Below, one piece after another: positions 9,299-18,631 of a stretch of 62,211 bases of DNA. Both the position numbers and the translations under genes were made by a program. The notes below the pieces were generated by a model. The model ran no database searches. It was not told the origin of the DNA and saw only the letters and a list, made by a program, of their open reading frames with translations. How positions within the stretch are numbered: the stretch's first letter is position 1; each line of letters begins with the position of its first letter. This stretch comes from an uncultured bacterium (lineage in GTDB: Bacteria > Bacillota > Clostridia > Lachnospirales > Lachnospiraceae), in assembly GCA_947567075.1 (NCBI GenBank), contig CANOLZ010000004.1, positions 1 through 62,211 on the forward strand, read 5' to 3'.

Positions 9299-11212
9299 TT
9301 AATTCCACAAAGTAATAGGTTCATAGGCTGGATCCAGCCTATATTGAAAAAAGTCCCTTTTCTCTCCATTCTGAGTATAATATTCCACTAAATCTATAAA
9401 TAGAGAGCTGGTCTTTCCAACATTGCTGAATAATTCAGAACTCCATTTTTGAATTTCCTTTTCCTTCTCCCTGCCCTTTAATATGTCTTCTGCATATTGC
9501 CTTAGTTCTGTCTTGGAACATTGAAAAACATAATGATAGGGCAATGTATAGTTTCGCCATTCAGAGACCGATATACTTGGCACATGAAAAAGAAGAGCTT
9601 CTGTCATAACGCTGGAATCATCCGATACGACGAGATCAGACAGGGCAATGAGAGGGAAGATATTCTCCTTTGTTTCTACATAATATAAATTTTCATATTT
9701 CCCTTCATGAAGCCTTCGCATATCAGCGATACATTGTTTGAATTTTGCTGCTTGAGGAAGATTATCGTCCCAATCGGCATGTTTGACAATAAGGTTTACT
9801 TCCATAGTATGTAATGCCTGAATAAAATCCTCTTCTTTTCCATTTTGTTCAAAAGAAGGGGCGTATAATATGGTCTTATCATATTTGAAAGGCCATTTAT
9901 TTTTCCACTTTTCTACTTCTTCCCATAATGCAGGGGATTTTATAGTGTCCCCTTTGGGATAGCCGAATTCATACACCCCAAATCTTGTATTAGAATAATA
10001 CTGACTAGAGGAAAGCTCCCATCGTTTGCACCATTCTCTTCCAGGCAGTATGCCAATATCAAATCCATCCCAATGTTCTGCAGCCCAATGATCCGGCCAG
10101 TTGAAGTTTCCCTGAGTCAAATCGTGCAATAATATGATGGAAAATTGAGAATTCTTTGGATTGTATTCATGCTGACAATAGACTCCTATGACAGCTTTTT
10201 CATCCATGTTGGATTCAAAGGAGATTTCAAATCCTCTTTTTTTTGCCTCCTCGGCTAATGGGAAAAGATTATGGTACTCTCCAGCATCTGTATAAAAAAA
10301 AGTGATTTTTTTGTCTAAAGGAGTTCTTTCTTCTTTTTTCCCAAGCAGGTAATGGTATTCTGCTGGAAGTCCCAGCCCTTTTGAAGGAACGACATCCAGC
10401 CAATGCTGATCAAGGAGTATACGGACTAATTCATGAAATCTAGACTGCTGTCTCGATAATCTGTCCATAGATGTTCTCAAAAGGGGTTTTAAAAGGCGAA
10501 TAGTAAAACCTTTTTCCAGTATTTGAATAGTAGAAGGATAGAGCAGGGTATAGTATAAGGCAATCTTGGCATTTTCCTCTGTAATAAAATGTTCTGGGAA
10601 GATATGGATATACTGGGAAATTTTATCCGTTTTCATAAAAAAAGAAGATAAGCTTCCATAAAGATTTCTTCCATTTTCTATACTGATTTCTATAATGCCT
10701 CTGCCAGTAAGAAGACGGTTTTCCATGACTCCTCTGTAATCCCGATATGCACAGGCAAAAAGCTCGTCTTTTGAAAGGCCGTAATATCGCTCATGAATTA
10801 TTCCGTCCAAATCTTTATGAGCATTTATCATAAATTCCACAAGATTGTCAATCATATGACACTCATATATTGTGCTTTCTTCCACAAAACAGATATAATT
10901 GGCACTAGCCTCAATAACATATTGTATTACTTGGGAAATAATTTTATTAGAGCTTTGAATAGATACAAGTTCTAGATTTTTATAAGTTTGGCTGTTTTTA
11001 AACTGTTCCATGGCTCCAGCAGTACAGTCAATACATATAACAAGCACTTTTGGCTGCTGAAGAAAGGAAAGGAGATGCTTCAGCTTTTGAATATCTTCAT
11101 CTACTCCTAATTTTTCTATGTAGTTATCTAATAAAATGGAAGCTTCCTCATAAAACTTTTGCTCTATCAACTGTAATATTTTAAGTTTTATCTCAGCAAT
11201 TTGATCATGCAA
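9299..11212 (-). CDS. CDP-glycerol glycerophosphotransferase-like protein with GT-A-like N-terminal half
   Basis: This 637-residue protein is the only large gene of the polysaccharide region on the minus strand. The C-terminal half (about 300-610) resembles TagB/TagF-type polyol phosphotransferases: DKTILYAPSF, LIVKHAD, and ALSDLVVSDDSSVMTEAL, the acidic/Ser motif of that family near the end. The N-terminal part (about 55-260) looks like a weak GT2 fold, but I see no clean DxD motif, so it may be inactive or structural. A short helical segment precedes it. The likely role is transfer of a glycerol- or ribitol-phosphate, or a sugar, to the surface glycan. The start is TTG at 11212; AAGGAAAGG lies rather far upstream, so the exact start is uncertain. 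Confidence 0.7.
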   Translation of the reverse strand: MHDQIAEIKLKILQLIEQKFYEEASILLDNYIEKLGVDEDIQKLKHLLSFLQQPKVLVICIDCTAGAMEQFKNSQTYKNLELVSIQSSNKIISQVIQYVIEASANYICFVEESTIYECHMIDNLVEFMINAHKDLDGIIHERYYGLSKDELFACAYRDYRGVMENRLLTGRGIIEISIENGRNLYGSLSSFFMKTDKISQYIHIFPEHFITEENAKIALYYTLLYPSTIQILEKGFTIRLLKPLLRTSMDRLSRQQSRFHELVRILLDQHWLDVVPSKGLGLPAEYHYLLGKKEERTPLDKKITFFYTDAGEYHNLFPLAEEAKKRGFEISFESNMDEKAVIGVYCQHEYNPKNSQFSIILLHDLTQGNFNWPDHWAAEHWDGFDIGILPGREWCKRWELSSSQYYSNTRFGVYEFGYPKGDTIKSPALWEEVEKWKNKWPFKYDKTILYAPSFEQNGKEEDFIQALHTMEVNLIVKHADWDDNLPQAAKFKQCIADMRRLHEGKYENLYYVETKENIFPLIALSDLVVSDDSSVMTEALLFHVPSISVSEWRNYTLPYHYVFQCSKTELRQYAEDILKGREKEKEIQKWSSELFSNVGKTSSLFIDLVEYYTQNGEKRDFFQYRLDPAYEPITLWN

Positions 11213-11424
11213 TGTTTCTGTTCACACCTTTCCTTATTTTTATAATGTTTTTATATATTAAATATAATCAAAATTTTACTATAAAAGTGTATAGAACGCA
11301 AATAATACTTTGAATCTATGCTTAAAAGAATGGATATCGTAAATAATAGTTAGTATTGCAATTATGTCAATGATGTGTTATAAAAGAGTATAGAAGAAAT
11401 AAAAGTTTTTTACACCTGTATTAG

Positions 11425-11454
11425 TATAGTCTCTGCCTTTTTGCAGGGGCTATA
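11425..11454. other. 12-bp hairpin in the 338-base gap 11213-11550
   Basis: TATAGTCTCTGC (11425-11436) pairs with GCAGGGGCTATA (11443-11454), including two G-U pairs in RNA, around CTTTTT. No T-run follows, so it is not an obvious terminator. The rest of the gap is AT-rich DNA between divergent genes, with a promoter at its right end. Confidence 0.4.
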
Positions 11455-11485
11455 ACTATGTTTTGGGGGAATTTATTTTAATCCC

Positions 11486-11514
11486 TTCTTTTTTTTTGCT
11501 AATTCTGTTATAAT
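11486..11514 (+). promoter_or_regulatory. Extended -10 promoter for the ManC/ManA fusion
   Basis: TGTTATAAT at 11506-11514 is a perfect extended -10. The -35 at the right distance (TTCTTT, 11486-11491) is weak, as is common for TGn promoters. The start codon lies 37-49 bases downstream. Confidence 0.6.
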
Positions 11515-11562
11515 ACATCTCAAAAAAGAAGCTGCATACGAAAGCGGCGGATGGGAGCGGGA

Positions 11563-13902
11563 ATGAAGTGTTTAGTGCTTGCAGGAGGGAGCGGTGACAG
11601 GCTTTGGCCTCTCTCAAGAAAAAATTATCCAAAACAGTTTATGGAAATTCACAAAAACCGTTCTTTGCTCCAGGAGACGGTAATGAGAAACATGCCCTTT
11701 TGTGAGGAGTTTTTTATTGCAACAAATTGGAAATATCATTATATTGCAGAGGGACAGATGAAAAGTTTCCAGGGGCTTAAATATCGAATGTTTTATGAGG
11801 AAATAGCAAGGAAAACAGCAGCAGCTATTGCCATGGTTTGTTTTCATTGCAATGCTTCTGAATTTCTCTTTGTTGTTGCCGCAGATCATTTTATCAAAGG
11901 AAATGGTTATCAGGAAGCAATTATAAGATGCAAGGAACTGGCAGAGCAAGGTTATTTAGTTTCCATTGGAATAGAGGCTTTGGAACCTAATACAGAGTTT
12001 GGATATATAGGTCATAGAGGAGAAAAGGTAGAGGGGTTTCGTGAAAAGCCAGATTTAGAAACAGCTAAGTCCTATATAGAAATGGGAACCTACTTGTGGA
12101 ACAGCGGAATGTTTTTGTTTGAAACGGGAGTCTTTTTAGAAGAGTTAAGAACCTATTCCCCAGAAATATATTATGCATGTAAAGAGGGGGCTAAAAAAGT
12201 AAAGAGGGGAAATAATTCCATCATTATCCCAGAGGGAGTTCTCCTTACTATTCCGGAAATGTGTGTGGAAAAGGCGGTGTTTGAGCACTCAAAAAAAATG
12301 AAAACTGTGCAAAGAGAGTTTGAGTGGTGGGATATTGGCCATATTGAAGATATGGAAAAGTTTTCAGAAAGTTCTGATTTTGAAAATTCTATTCAGGAAG
12401 ATTGTATAAATACTACAGTATTAAACAGGTCAAAGAGAAATATCGTAGTGACAAATGGACTAAAAAATATAATGGTCGTAAACACAGATGATGCAGTCTA
12501 TATTGGTGAAAAGGGGCGTTCTCCCCAGTTAAAAACCATTGTTCGGGAAAATAAAGAAGAATATGGGCATTATTTTGAAGATAATAAAATTTCATACCGA
12601 CCATGGGGTATGTATGAAGTGCTAAACAGTGAACCGAATTTTAAGGTGAAAAAATTGACGATTTTTCCAGGTGAAACAATCTATGCCCATAAACATGAGT
12701 ATAGAAGTGAGCACTGGTCCATTGTAGAGGGAAAGGCCAGGGTTTCCATTGATGGAACAACAAGAGATTATGAAGAGAAAGAGAGCATTGACGTTGCTGT
12801 TGGAGTTTCCCATCAAGTATCGAATGTGACAAGAGAAAATTTGATTATTATAGAAGTTGCTGTTGGAGAATCTGTTACAGAAAAGGACATTATCTCCCTT
12901 CAAAGCATGGACGTCAGTGAAAAAGAGTTAGGCTTTGAAATAGAAGATATTGTAGAGTTAGAGCCAGCCTATAAAGATTATTTGTGGGGTGGAAACAAAT
13001 TAAAGAAAATATATGGGAAAAAATGTGATTATGGGACGATTGCAGAAAGCTGGGAATTATCTGGACATGAGGCAGGAGAGAGTATCATTGGATCTGGCAG
13101 GTACAAAGGAGCAGTATTTGGACATTATTTAAAGAAAATAGGCTGGGAAGCCTTGGGCTGGAAGTGTGAAAATTATGAAAAATTTCCCCTTTTAATAAAG
13201 TTTATTGACGCAAGAGAAGATTTATCTGTCCAGGTGCATCCAGGAGATGAGTATGCGATAAGAGAAGAAGGGGAATATGGGAAAAATGAAATGTGGTATA
13301 TTGCTCATTGCAAAGAAGGGGCTAAGCTATACTGTGGATTAAAAGAAAAAATAACCAAGGAGGAAATTAGAAGAAGAGTGGAAAAGGGAACGATTATGAA
13401 CGCTCTAAAGGAATTTCCTGTTAAGAAGGGGGATGTATTTTTCATAGAAGCAGGGACCATTCATGCCATTGGAGAAGGTATTGTTATTTACGAAATCCAG
13501 CAAAGTTCTAACAGCACTTACCGTTTATATGACTATGGCCGCAAGGACAGATTTGGAAATTTCAGAGAGTTACACTTAGAAAAGGCATTAAAGGTGGCCA
13601 ATTTGGAGCCTTATGATGAATGGAAATTTCCCTGTGAAGAAGAAGCAGAAGAAGGCTATACAAAACAAATTTTAGGACAATGCAAATATTTTGAGAGTAT
13701 ACGGTATACGATAAAGAACCAGGCAGAGATAGAAGTGGAAGACGCTTCCTTCTGTGTCCTTTCCTTTTTGGAGGGATTTGGAAAAATAAAGACAAAGACG
13801 ACTTGCTTAAGGTTTTATCCAGGGAAAACATATTTTATTACTGCGGGAAAAAAGAAAGTAATGGTCCAAGGAGAATGCCAATTTATAATGACCCATATTT
13901 AA
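11563..13902 (+). CDS. Mannose-1-phosphate guanylyltransferase / type II PMI / type I PMI three-domain fusion
   Basis: The first about 260 residues are a nucleotidyltransferase with LAGGSGDRLWPLSRKNYPKQF (split across the usual GMP signature) and FREKP. Residues about 345-450 form the cupin-type phosphomannose isomerase of ManC/AlgA proteins (YRPWG, AHKHEYRSEHW). Residues about 465-779 are a complete second isomerase of the Firmicutes ManA type, with LWGG, QVHPGDEYA, EMWY and GTIHAIGEGI. The protein should convert fructose-6-phosphate to mannose-6-phosphate and mannose-1-phosphate plus GTP to GDP-mannose. The mutase at 30327 could do the middle step. GGGAG at 11553-11557 sits 5 bases before ATG 11563. 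An upstream in-frame ATG at 11551 lacks a good site but would add only four residues. Confidence 0.88.
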   Translation: MKCLVLAGGSGDRLWPLSRKNYPKQFMEIHKNRSLLQETVMRNMPFCEEFFIATNWKYHYIAEGQMKSFQGLKYRMFYEEIARKTAAAIAMVCFHCNASEFLFVVAADHFIKGNGYQEAIIRCKELAEQGYLVSIGIEALEPNTEFGYIGHRGEKVEGFREKPDLETAKSYIEMGTYLWNSGMFLFETGVFLEELRTYSPEIYYACKEGAKKVKRGNNSIIIPEGVLLTIPEMCVEKAVFEHSKKMKTVQREFEWWDIGHIEDMEKFSESSDFENSIQEDCINTTVLNRSKRNIVVTNGLKNIMVVNTDDAVYIGEKGRSPQLKTIVRENKEEYGHYFEDNKISYRPWGMYEVLNSEPNFKVKKLTIFPGETIYAHKHEYRSEHWSIVEGKARVSIDGTTRDYEEKESIDVAVGVSHQVSNVTRENLIIIEVAVGESVTEKDIISLQSMDVSEKELGFEIEDIVELEPAYKDYLWGGNKLKKIYGKKCDYGTIAESWELSGHEAGESIIGSGRYKGAVFGHYLKKIGWEALGWKCENYEKFPLLIKFIDAREDLSVQVHPGDEYAIREEGEYGKNEMWYIAHCKEGAKLYCGLKEKITKEEIRRRVEKGTIMNALKEFPVKKGDVFFIEAGTIHAIGEGIVIYEIQQSSNSTYRLYDYGRKDRFGNFRELHLEKALKVANLEPYDEWKFPCEEEAEEGYTKQILGQCKYFESIRYTIKNQAEIEVEDASFCVLSFLEGFGKIKTKTTCLRFYPGKTYFITAGKKKVMVQGECQFIMTHI

Positions 13903-14034
13903 TTGTCCAGTTAAAAATATTTGGTAAAATAGTAGTTATTTTATGTAACAAAAAGGGACAAATTGTGACTAATTATGAAGAAAGGGTTGAAATACAATTA
14001 AGTAATCGGTACAATAGAATAGAAGGAACGCTGG

Positions 14035-14063
14035 TTGACAAACATATAGCGAAACCGTATACT
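14035..14063 (+). promoter_or_regulatory. Near-consensus SigA promoter before the first phosphoglycosyltransferase
   Basis: TTGACA (14035-14040), a 17-base spacer and TATACT (14058-14063). It is the best promoter match in the window. Expected transcription start is about 14070. Confidence 0.8.
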
Positions 14064-14065
14064 TG

Positions 14066-14077
14066 CCTTAATTAAGG
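14066..14077. promoter_or_regulatory. Perfect palindrome over the predicted transcription start, possible operator
   Basis: CCTTAATTAAGG is a perfect 12-base palindrome centred within about two bases of the predicted +1 of the promoter at 14035-14063. A repressor bound there would block initiation. No regulator is identified. Confidence 0.4.
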
Positions 14078-14115
14078 AAAATTGTAAAAGAAAGGTGGCT
14101 TATCAGGGAAGCGCT

Positions 14116-15531
14116 ATGTTTCAAAATAAAAATAATATGCAGAATTTATTCATTATTGGGATAGACTGTATTGCGATTATAACCAGCTTTTTTATATCTA
14201 ATTTTATACGACACCATTCATTTTTGGAGTTTGGAGGGCAGGGCTCCATTCTTGGAGTACTGGCTCTGCTTATTTTAAGCTATTTATTTCTTTATTTGGC
14301 AGTGAATATGAATCGAGACTTTGTGATGAGAGGATATATCGTTGAAGGGATAAGTGTAGTAAAAGTCAATGGTATTATGATGCTTATTTCAATTTGTAGT
14401 ATTTATTTTACACGTATTGTTATGGAATTTTCCCGCGGGGTAATGGTGCTGTTTTTTTTCATTAATTGCTTCTTTATGTATATGAGTCATCAAGGTTTAA
14501 AGTATTACTGGCTTCATATTTATAAAAATAGTAAAAAAAACAGGCAGCTTTTGTTAGTTACTTTAGATCAAATTTCAGAACAAGCCATTCAAGCGTTGCT
14601 ATCTGAGAAAAATTGGGAGTATAAGGTAGCTGCTGCTGCTGTTTTAGATAAAAACCAGATTGGGAAAAGGATACAGGGAGTGCCAGTAGTGGCAAATCGA
14701 AGAAATTTGATTGAGTACTGCAAAAGCTCTTATTTAGATGAGGCTTATTTTTATACAAAGGGTTATCCAGAAGAAGATACCATTAAGCTTGTGAAGAAAC
14801 TGTTTTCTATGGGAATTACAATTCACATGAATATTGACCTGTACAGTTTTCACATTGGAGCTCAAAAAACCGTATCAAAATTTGGAGCTCTTTATGCAGT
14901 CACTTTAGCAAACCAAATTATGCCTATGCGACGCCTTATTTTAAAAAGGCTAATAGATATTGCAGGTTCCCTTATTGGCTGTTTCTTCACTTTGTTCATT
15001 GCAGTTATCTTTGGACCAGCAATTAAACTAGAATCAAAAGGACCTGTTTTTTATTCCCAAATTCGTGTTGGAAAGAACGGAAGATTTTTTAAAATGTATA
15101 AATTCCGTTCCATGTATGTGGATGCTGATGTTAGAAAAAAGGAGCTTTTAGAAAAAAATGAAACAGATGGATTTATGTTTAAAATAACAGATGATCCAAG
15201 AATTACTAAGGTGGGTAGAATATTAAGGAAGACAAGCTTAGATGAATGTCCCCAGTTTTTTAATGTATTAAAAGGGGATATGAGTCTTGTGGGTACCAGA
15301 CCTCCAACATTGGATGAATTTGAAAAATACAGAAGCTATCATAAGCGGCGATTGAGTATAACTCCAGGACTGACAGGGTTATGGCAGATTAGCGGCAGGA
15401 GCAAAGTTACAGACTTTGAAGAAGTTGTCCGTATGGATGTTGAATATATTGATAATTGGTCCCTGGGGCTTGATCTAAAAATATTAATGAAAACAATTGG
15501 TGTAGTAATCCGAGGGGATGGGGCAAAGTAA
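14116..15531 (+). CDS. Polyprenyl-phosphate hexose-1-phosphate transferase (WbaP/WcaJ family)
   Basis: About 471 residues long, with four to five N-terminal membrane segments (to about residue 125), a CoA-binding-like Rossmann domain in the middle, and a membrane segment before the C-terminal sugar transferase domain. That domain shows KLESKGPVFYSQ, MYKFRSM, DDPRITKVGRILRKTSLDE, MSLVGTRPP and TPGLTGLWQ. The family moves a hexose-1-phosphate from a UDP-sugar onto undecaprenyl phosphate at the inner membrane face and so begins a polysaccharide repeat. A strong promoter with a palindrome lies just upstream. The start is uncertain: ATG 14116 has AGGGA 6-7 bases upstream, while GTG 14095 overlaps its own ribosome site. 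The window holds a second such enzyme at 42241. Confidence 0.88.
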   Translation: MFQNKNNMQNLFIIGIDCIAIITSFFISNFIRHHSFLEFGGQGSILGVLALLILSYLFLYLAVNMNRDFVMRGYIVEGISVVKVNGIMMLISICSIYFTRIVMEFSRGVMVLFFFINCFFMYMSHQGLKYYWLHIYKNSKKNRQLLLVTLDQISEQAIQALLSEKNWEYKVAAAAVLDKNQIGKRIQGVPVVANRRNLIEYCKSSYLDEAYFYTKGYPEEDTIKLVKKLFSMGITIHMNIDLYSFHIGAQKTVSKFGALYAVTLANQIMPMRRLILKRLIDIAGSLIGCFFTLFIAVIFGPAIKLESKGPVFYSQIRVGKNGRFFKMYKFRSMYVDADVRKKELLEKNETDGFMFKITDDPRITKVGRILRKTSLDECPQFFNVLKGDMSLVGTRPPTLDEFEKYRSYHKRRLSITPGLTGLWQISGRSKVTDFEEVVRMDVEYIDNWSLGLDLKILMKTIGVVIRGDGAK

Positions 15532-15556
15532 GTTAAAACGGAAGAGAGGAATGAAT

Positions 15557-15982
15557 ATGCCGGCACCAAAGAAAATGGTTAAAGTAAGTGCCAGACAAAT
15601 TACAAATGCAGCATCGGATGAATTGACACAATTGTGGGATGAGGCAATCCCTACATTTATGGATGAAAAAGCGGACGGATATCTTTATGAGAAAATAGTA
15701 AATAAACAGACAGCATTTTATGGGCATAAATATGGTTTTAAAGTGTATGTCACAGATGATCATGTCCATTATCGGGAAATTGAAGTGGAGTTTATTGTAC
15801 GTGGTATTGTAGTAAATAAAGATAAGTATACTTATACAATGGCAAGAGAACTTTATAATGTGACAGATAAGGAAAAGATCCCTATTTCAGAAAATGAAGC
15901 CTATGACTTATTTCGATACGTGGATAGTGAGGAATATGTAGAATATTTATATGAAAGTAATAATCTGAAAGATTTTTGGTAA
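15557..15982 (+). CDS. Small soluble protein of unknown function
   Basis: A 141-residue protein with no signal peptide or membrane segment, which I do not recognise. It is mixed alpha/beta by eye, with KVSARQITNAASDELTQLWD near the start and alternating charged and hydrophobic stretches such as VYVTDDHVHYREIEVEFIV. GAGAGGA at 15544-15550 gives good spacing to ATG 15557; ATG 15551 is almost on top of it. The stop of the phosphoglycosyltransferase is 25 bases upstream, so it is probably co-transcribed from the 14035 promoter. A new promoter lies 30 bases downstream, so it ends that unit. Confidence 0.7.
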   Translation: MPAPKKMVKVSARQITNAASDELTQLWDEAIPTFMDEKADGYLYEKIVNKQTAFYGHKYGFKVYVTDDHVHYREIEVEFIVRGIVVNKDKYTYTMARELYNVTDKEKIPISENEAYDLFRYVDSEEYVEYLYESNNLKDFW

Positions 15983-16011
15983 AAAGACAGCGAAAATATG
16001 AGAAGTGACTA

Positions 16012-16040
16012 TTTACAAATATTTACATTTATGATACAAT
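16012..16040 (+). promoter_or_regulatory. Promoter of the lone Spo0A-domain gene
   Basis: TTTACA (16012-16017), 17 bases, TACAAT (16035-16040), with TGA directly before the -10 (extended). Transcription would start about 75 bases before ATG 16121. Confidence 0.75.
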
Positions 16041-16120
16041 AAATTTGCTGGCAGATAATGAGATTTTTACATGCATGTGATAAATTAGGGAAAAAGGGAA
16101 GAAACAATAAGGAGGCGACA

Positions 16121-16501
16121 ATGATAATTGTAAAAGATAGAAAAAACATAGAATTAGAGTGGCAGGTAACAGAGATTTTGCACGAATTTGGCGTTCCTGC
16201 CCATTTGAAGGGATATGGTTATATTCGGGAGGCAATTATGATGCTCGTGGAAGACATGGAAATTGCCCATTCCATTACAAAAGTTTTATATTATGATATT
16301 GCAAAGAAACATGGGACAACTGTGTCCAAGGTTGAGCGTTCTATTAGAAATGCTGTGGAGGTATCTTGGGCCAGGGGAAACATAGAAGCTTTTGAAAAAT
16401 ATTTTGGTTATTCCATTGCCGGGGGAAGAAGAAAGCCATGCAATTCTGAGTATATGGTTCAGATTGCTGATAGAATAAGGCTAAACAGTATGGCCTGCTA
16501 A
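16121..16501 (+). CDS. Stand-alone Spo0A C-terminal DNA-binding domain protein
   Basis: The 126-residue product aligns by eye with the effector domain of the sporulation master regulator Spo0A: VTEILHEFGVPAHLKGYGYIREAI at the start of the domain (shown in part), then GTTVSKVERSIRNAVEVSW and RGN, the recognition helix region. The receiver domain that normally carries the phosphorylated Asp is absent. Ribosome site AAGGAGG precedes ATG 16121 by about 6 bases; an earlier ATG at 16058 has no such site. It has its own promoter and terminator directly upstream of the rml operon. It probably binds 0A-box-like DNA without phosphorylation control. Whether it regulates the neighbouring capsule operon is inference from position only. 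Confidence 0.85.
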   Translation: MIIVKDRKNIELEWQVTEILHEFGVPAHLKGYGYIREAIMMLVEDMEIAHSITKVLYYDIAKKHGTTVSKVERSIRNAVEVSWARGNIEAFEKYFGYSIAGGRRKPCNSEYMVQIADRIRLNSMAC

Positions 16502-16506
16502 AAATG

Positions 16507-16548
16507 AAAGAGACTGATCCTTTATGCGTTCAGTCTCTTTTGTATTTT
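16507..16548 (+). terminator. Terminator after the Spo0A-domain gene
   Basis: AAAGAGACTGA (16507-16517) pairs perfectly with TCAGTCTCTTT (16530-16540), followed by TGTATTTT. It insulates the regulator gene from the rml operon. Confidence 0.85.
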
Positions 16549-16557
16549 GAAATCCTG

Positions 16558-16586
16558 TTGAATTCTACTATATATAATGGTATAAT
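16558..16586 (+). promoter_or_regulatory. Promoter of the long rml/ABC-export operon
   Basis: TTGAAT (16558-16563), 17 bases, TATAAT (16581-16586) with TGG directly upstream (extended -10). No convincing terminator is seen from here to about 42180, so this promoter may drive some 25 kb. Confidence 0.8.
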
Positions 16587-16644
16587 ATGACGGAATATAA
16601 ATAAAAGAGCAAAGACATGTATGCAGAGCTTGGAGGAAATAAGG

Positions 16645-17736
16645 ATGAAAACATATTTAGTAACCGGTGGAGCTGGTTTTATTGGAGCTAACTATATCCA
16701 TTATATGTTTCAAAAATACAATGACAGCATTCGTATTATTAATGTGGATGCTTTAACATATGCAGGGAATTTGGAAAATTTAAAGGATGTGGAAAAACGT
16801 AGAAATTATACCTTTATAAAAGCAGACATTTGTGATAGAGAAGCTATTTCCAAAATATTTGAGGAGAATGACATAGACAGAGTCGTACATTTTGCAGCAG
16901 AAAGTCATGTAGATCGGAGCATCCACAGCCCGGAAATATTTGTAAAAACCAATGTTTTAGGAACATTGATTCTCCTTGACTGTGCGAAAGACGCATGGGC
17001 TGAGGGAGAAGGATATGCCCAGGGGAAGAAGTTTCTTCATGTATCCACAGATGAGGTATATGGCTCTTTAGAGAGGGCAGGGGAATATTTTTATGAGACG
17101 ACTCCCTACGATCCCCACAGTCCTTATTCCGCCAGCAAAGCCTCCTCAGATATGCTTGTAAAAAGTTATATTGACACTTATAAGTTTCCCGCTAATATTA
17201 CCAATTGCAGCAATAATTACGGACCTTATCAGTTTCCGGAAAAGCTGATCCCCCTCATGATTCATAATGCCCTTTTGGGAAAGAAGCTGCCTGTCTATGG
17301 AGACGGAAAAAATGTACGAGACTGGCTTTATGTGAGAGACCATGTAAAAGCCATTGACATGGTTCAGGAGCTGGGCAGTCTGGGACAGACATATAATATT
17401 GGAGGACATAATGAAAAGCAAAATATTGAAATTGTCCATATTATATTAGACACTTTAAAAGAGATGCTTCCAGAGGGAGATCCGAGAAAAGAGAGGATCA
17501 GTGAAGACTTGATTACTTATGTAGAGGATAGGAAGGGACATGATAGGAGATATGCCATAGCTCCAGATAAGATTAAGTCTGAAATTGGCTGGGTTCCTGA
17601 AACAATGTTTGCAGATGGCATTCGAAAGACGATTGCATGGTATTTTGAGAATGGGGAATGGATGGACAGGGTGACAAGTAAGGATTACCAGAAATATTAT
17701 GAAGAGATGTACCAGTTTAGGGAGGATGGAGAATGA
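16645..17736 (+). CDS. rmlB: dTDP-glucose 4,6-dehydratase
   Basis: This 363-residue protein is an extended short-chain dehydrogenase with NAD motif TGGAGFIG near residues 7-14, [11 protein letters not shown], catalytic STDEVYG near 133-139, and YSASK (Tyr about 161). It turns dTDP-glucose into dTDP-4-keto-6-deoxyglucose, step two of dTDP-L-rhamnose synthesis. GGAGG at 16631-16635 lies 9 bases before ATG 16645. The upstream in-frame ATG at 16621 would place that ribosome site inside the gene, so the shorter form is chosen. The stop overlaps the next start (ATGA). It is the first gene of the long operon. Confidence 0.95.
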   Translation: MKTYLVTGGAGFIGANYIHYMFQKYNDSIRIINVDALTYAGNLENLKDVEKRRNYTFIKADICDREAISKIFEENDIDRVVHFAAESHVDRSIHSPEIFVKTNVLGTLILLDCAKDAWAEGEGYAQGKKFLHVSTDEVYGSLERAGEYFYETTPYDPHSPYSASKASSDMLVKSYIDTYKFPANITNCSNNYGPYQFPEKLIPLMIHNALLGKKLPVYGDGKNVRDWLYVRDHVKAIDMVQELGSLGQTYNIGGHNEKQNIEIVHIILDTLKEMLPEGDPRKERISEDLITYVEDRKGHDRRYAIAPDKIKSEIGWVPETMFADGIRKTIAWYFENGEWMDRVTSKDYQKYYEEMYQFREDGE

Positions 17737-18602
17737 AGGGAATTGTTTTAGCAGGGGGAGCTGGGACAAGGCTTTATCCATTGACAAAAGCGGTATCAAA
17801 GCAGATTATGCCAGTTTATGACAAGCCTATGATTTATTATCCTTTGTCCACGTTAATGCTGGCGGGCATACGAGAAATACTTATCATTTCTACACCAAGA
17901 GATCTGCCAGTTTTTGAAGAACTTCTGGGAGACGGAAAACAATTAGGCCTGACTCTTTCTTATGGGATACAAGAGGAGCCAAGGGGCCTTGCGGAAGCTT
18001 TTTTAATTGGTGAAGCTTTTATTGGTAAAGATCAGGTTGCCCTAGTGTTGGGAGACAATATTTTCTATGGACAAAGTTTTTCTAAGGTATTGGCAGAGGC
18101 TGCTTCCAGAAAAGAGGGGGCTACTATTTTTGGCTATTACGTAAAAGACCCAAAAGAATATGGGGTTGTGGAGTTTGACGAAAAGGGAAAAGCTCTGTCT
18201 ATTGAAGAAAAGCCAAAAAAGCCTAGATCAAATTATGCAGTTCCAGGCCTTTATTTTTATGATAACGATGTTGTATCTATTGCCAAAGGAATTCGGCCTT
18301 CAAAGAGGGGAGAGCTGGAAATTACAGCAGTGAATAATGAATACCTAAAAAGGGGAACTTTACAGGTGGAAACATTAGGAAGAGGTTTTGCCTGGCTGGA
18401 TACAGGGAATCATGATTCCCTCCTAGAGGCAGCTGATTTTGTGGCAGCCTTCCAAAAAAGGCAGGGTCTATATATTTCTTGTATTGAGGAGATAGCTTAT
18501 AAAAAGGGATTTATTGATAAGGAACAGTTAGTTTTACTGGCAGAGGGATTGAATAAGACGGAATATGGACAGTATTTATTAGACATTGCTAATGGGTTAT
18601 AA
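17733..18602 (+). CDS. rmlA: Glucose-1-phosphate thymidylyltransferase
   Basis: 289 residues, the usual length. The nucleotide-binding motif [11 protein letters not shown] is at 8-18; [28 protein letters not shown] and [19 protein letters not shown] (part of the sugar site) follow. It makes dTDP-glucose from glucose-1-phosphate and dTTP, the first step towards dTDP-L-rhamnose. It is coupled to rmlB by a 4-base overlap. A lysozyme-like gene, not the usual rml gene, follows after 29 bases. Confidence 0.95.
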   Translation: MKGIVLAGGAGTRLYPLTKAVSKQIMPVYDKPMIYYPLSTLMLAGIREILIISTPRDLPVFEELLGDGKQLGLTLSYGIQEEPRGLAEAFLIGEAFIGKDQVALVLGDNIFYGQSFSKVLAEAASRKEGATIFGYYVKDPKEYGVVEFDEKGKALSIEEKPKKPRSNYAVPGLYFYDNDVVSIAKGIRPSKRGELEITAVNNEYLKRGTLQVETLGRGFAWLDTGNHDSLLEAADFVAAFQKRQGLYISCIEEIAYKKGFIDKEQLVLLAEGLNKTEYGQYLLDIANGL

Positions 18603-18631
18603 GTTAAAAAAGGAAGGAACAAGGGAAGGGT

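Noticed and set aside
13803..14075. A 90-codon plus-strand frame overlapping the end of the ManC/ManA fusion
   Set aside because: Half lies inside the fusion gene in another frame, there is no ribosome site, and the downstream half spans a strong promoter.
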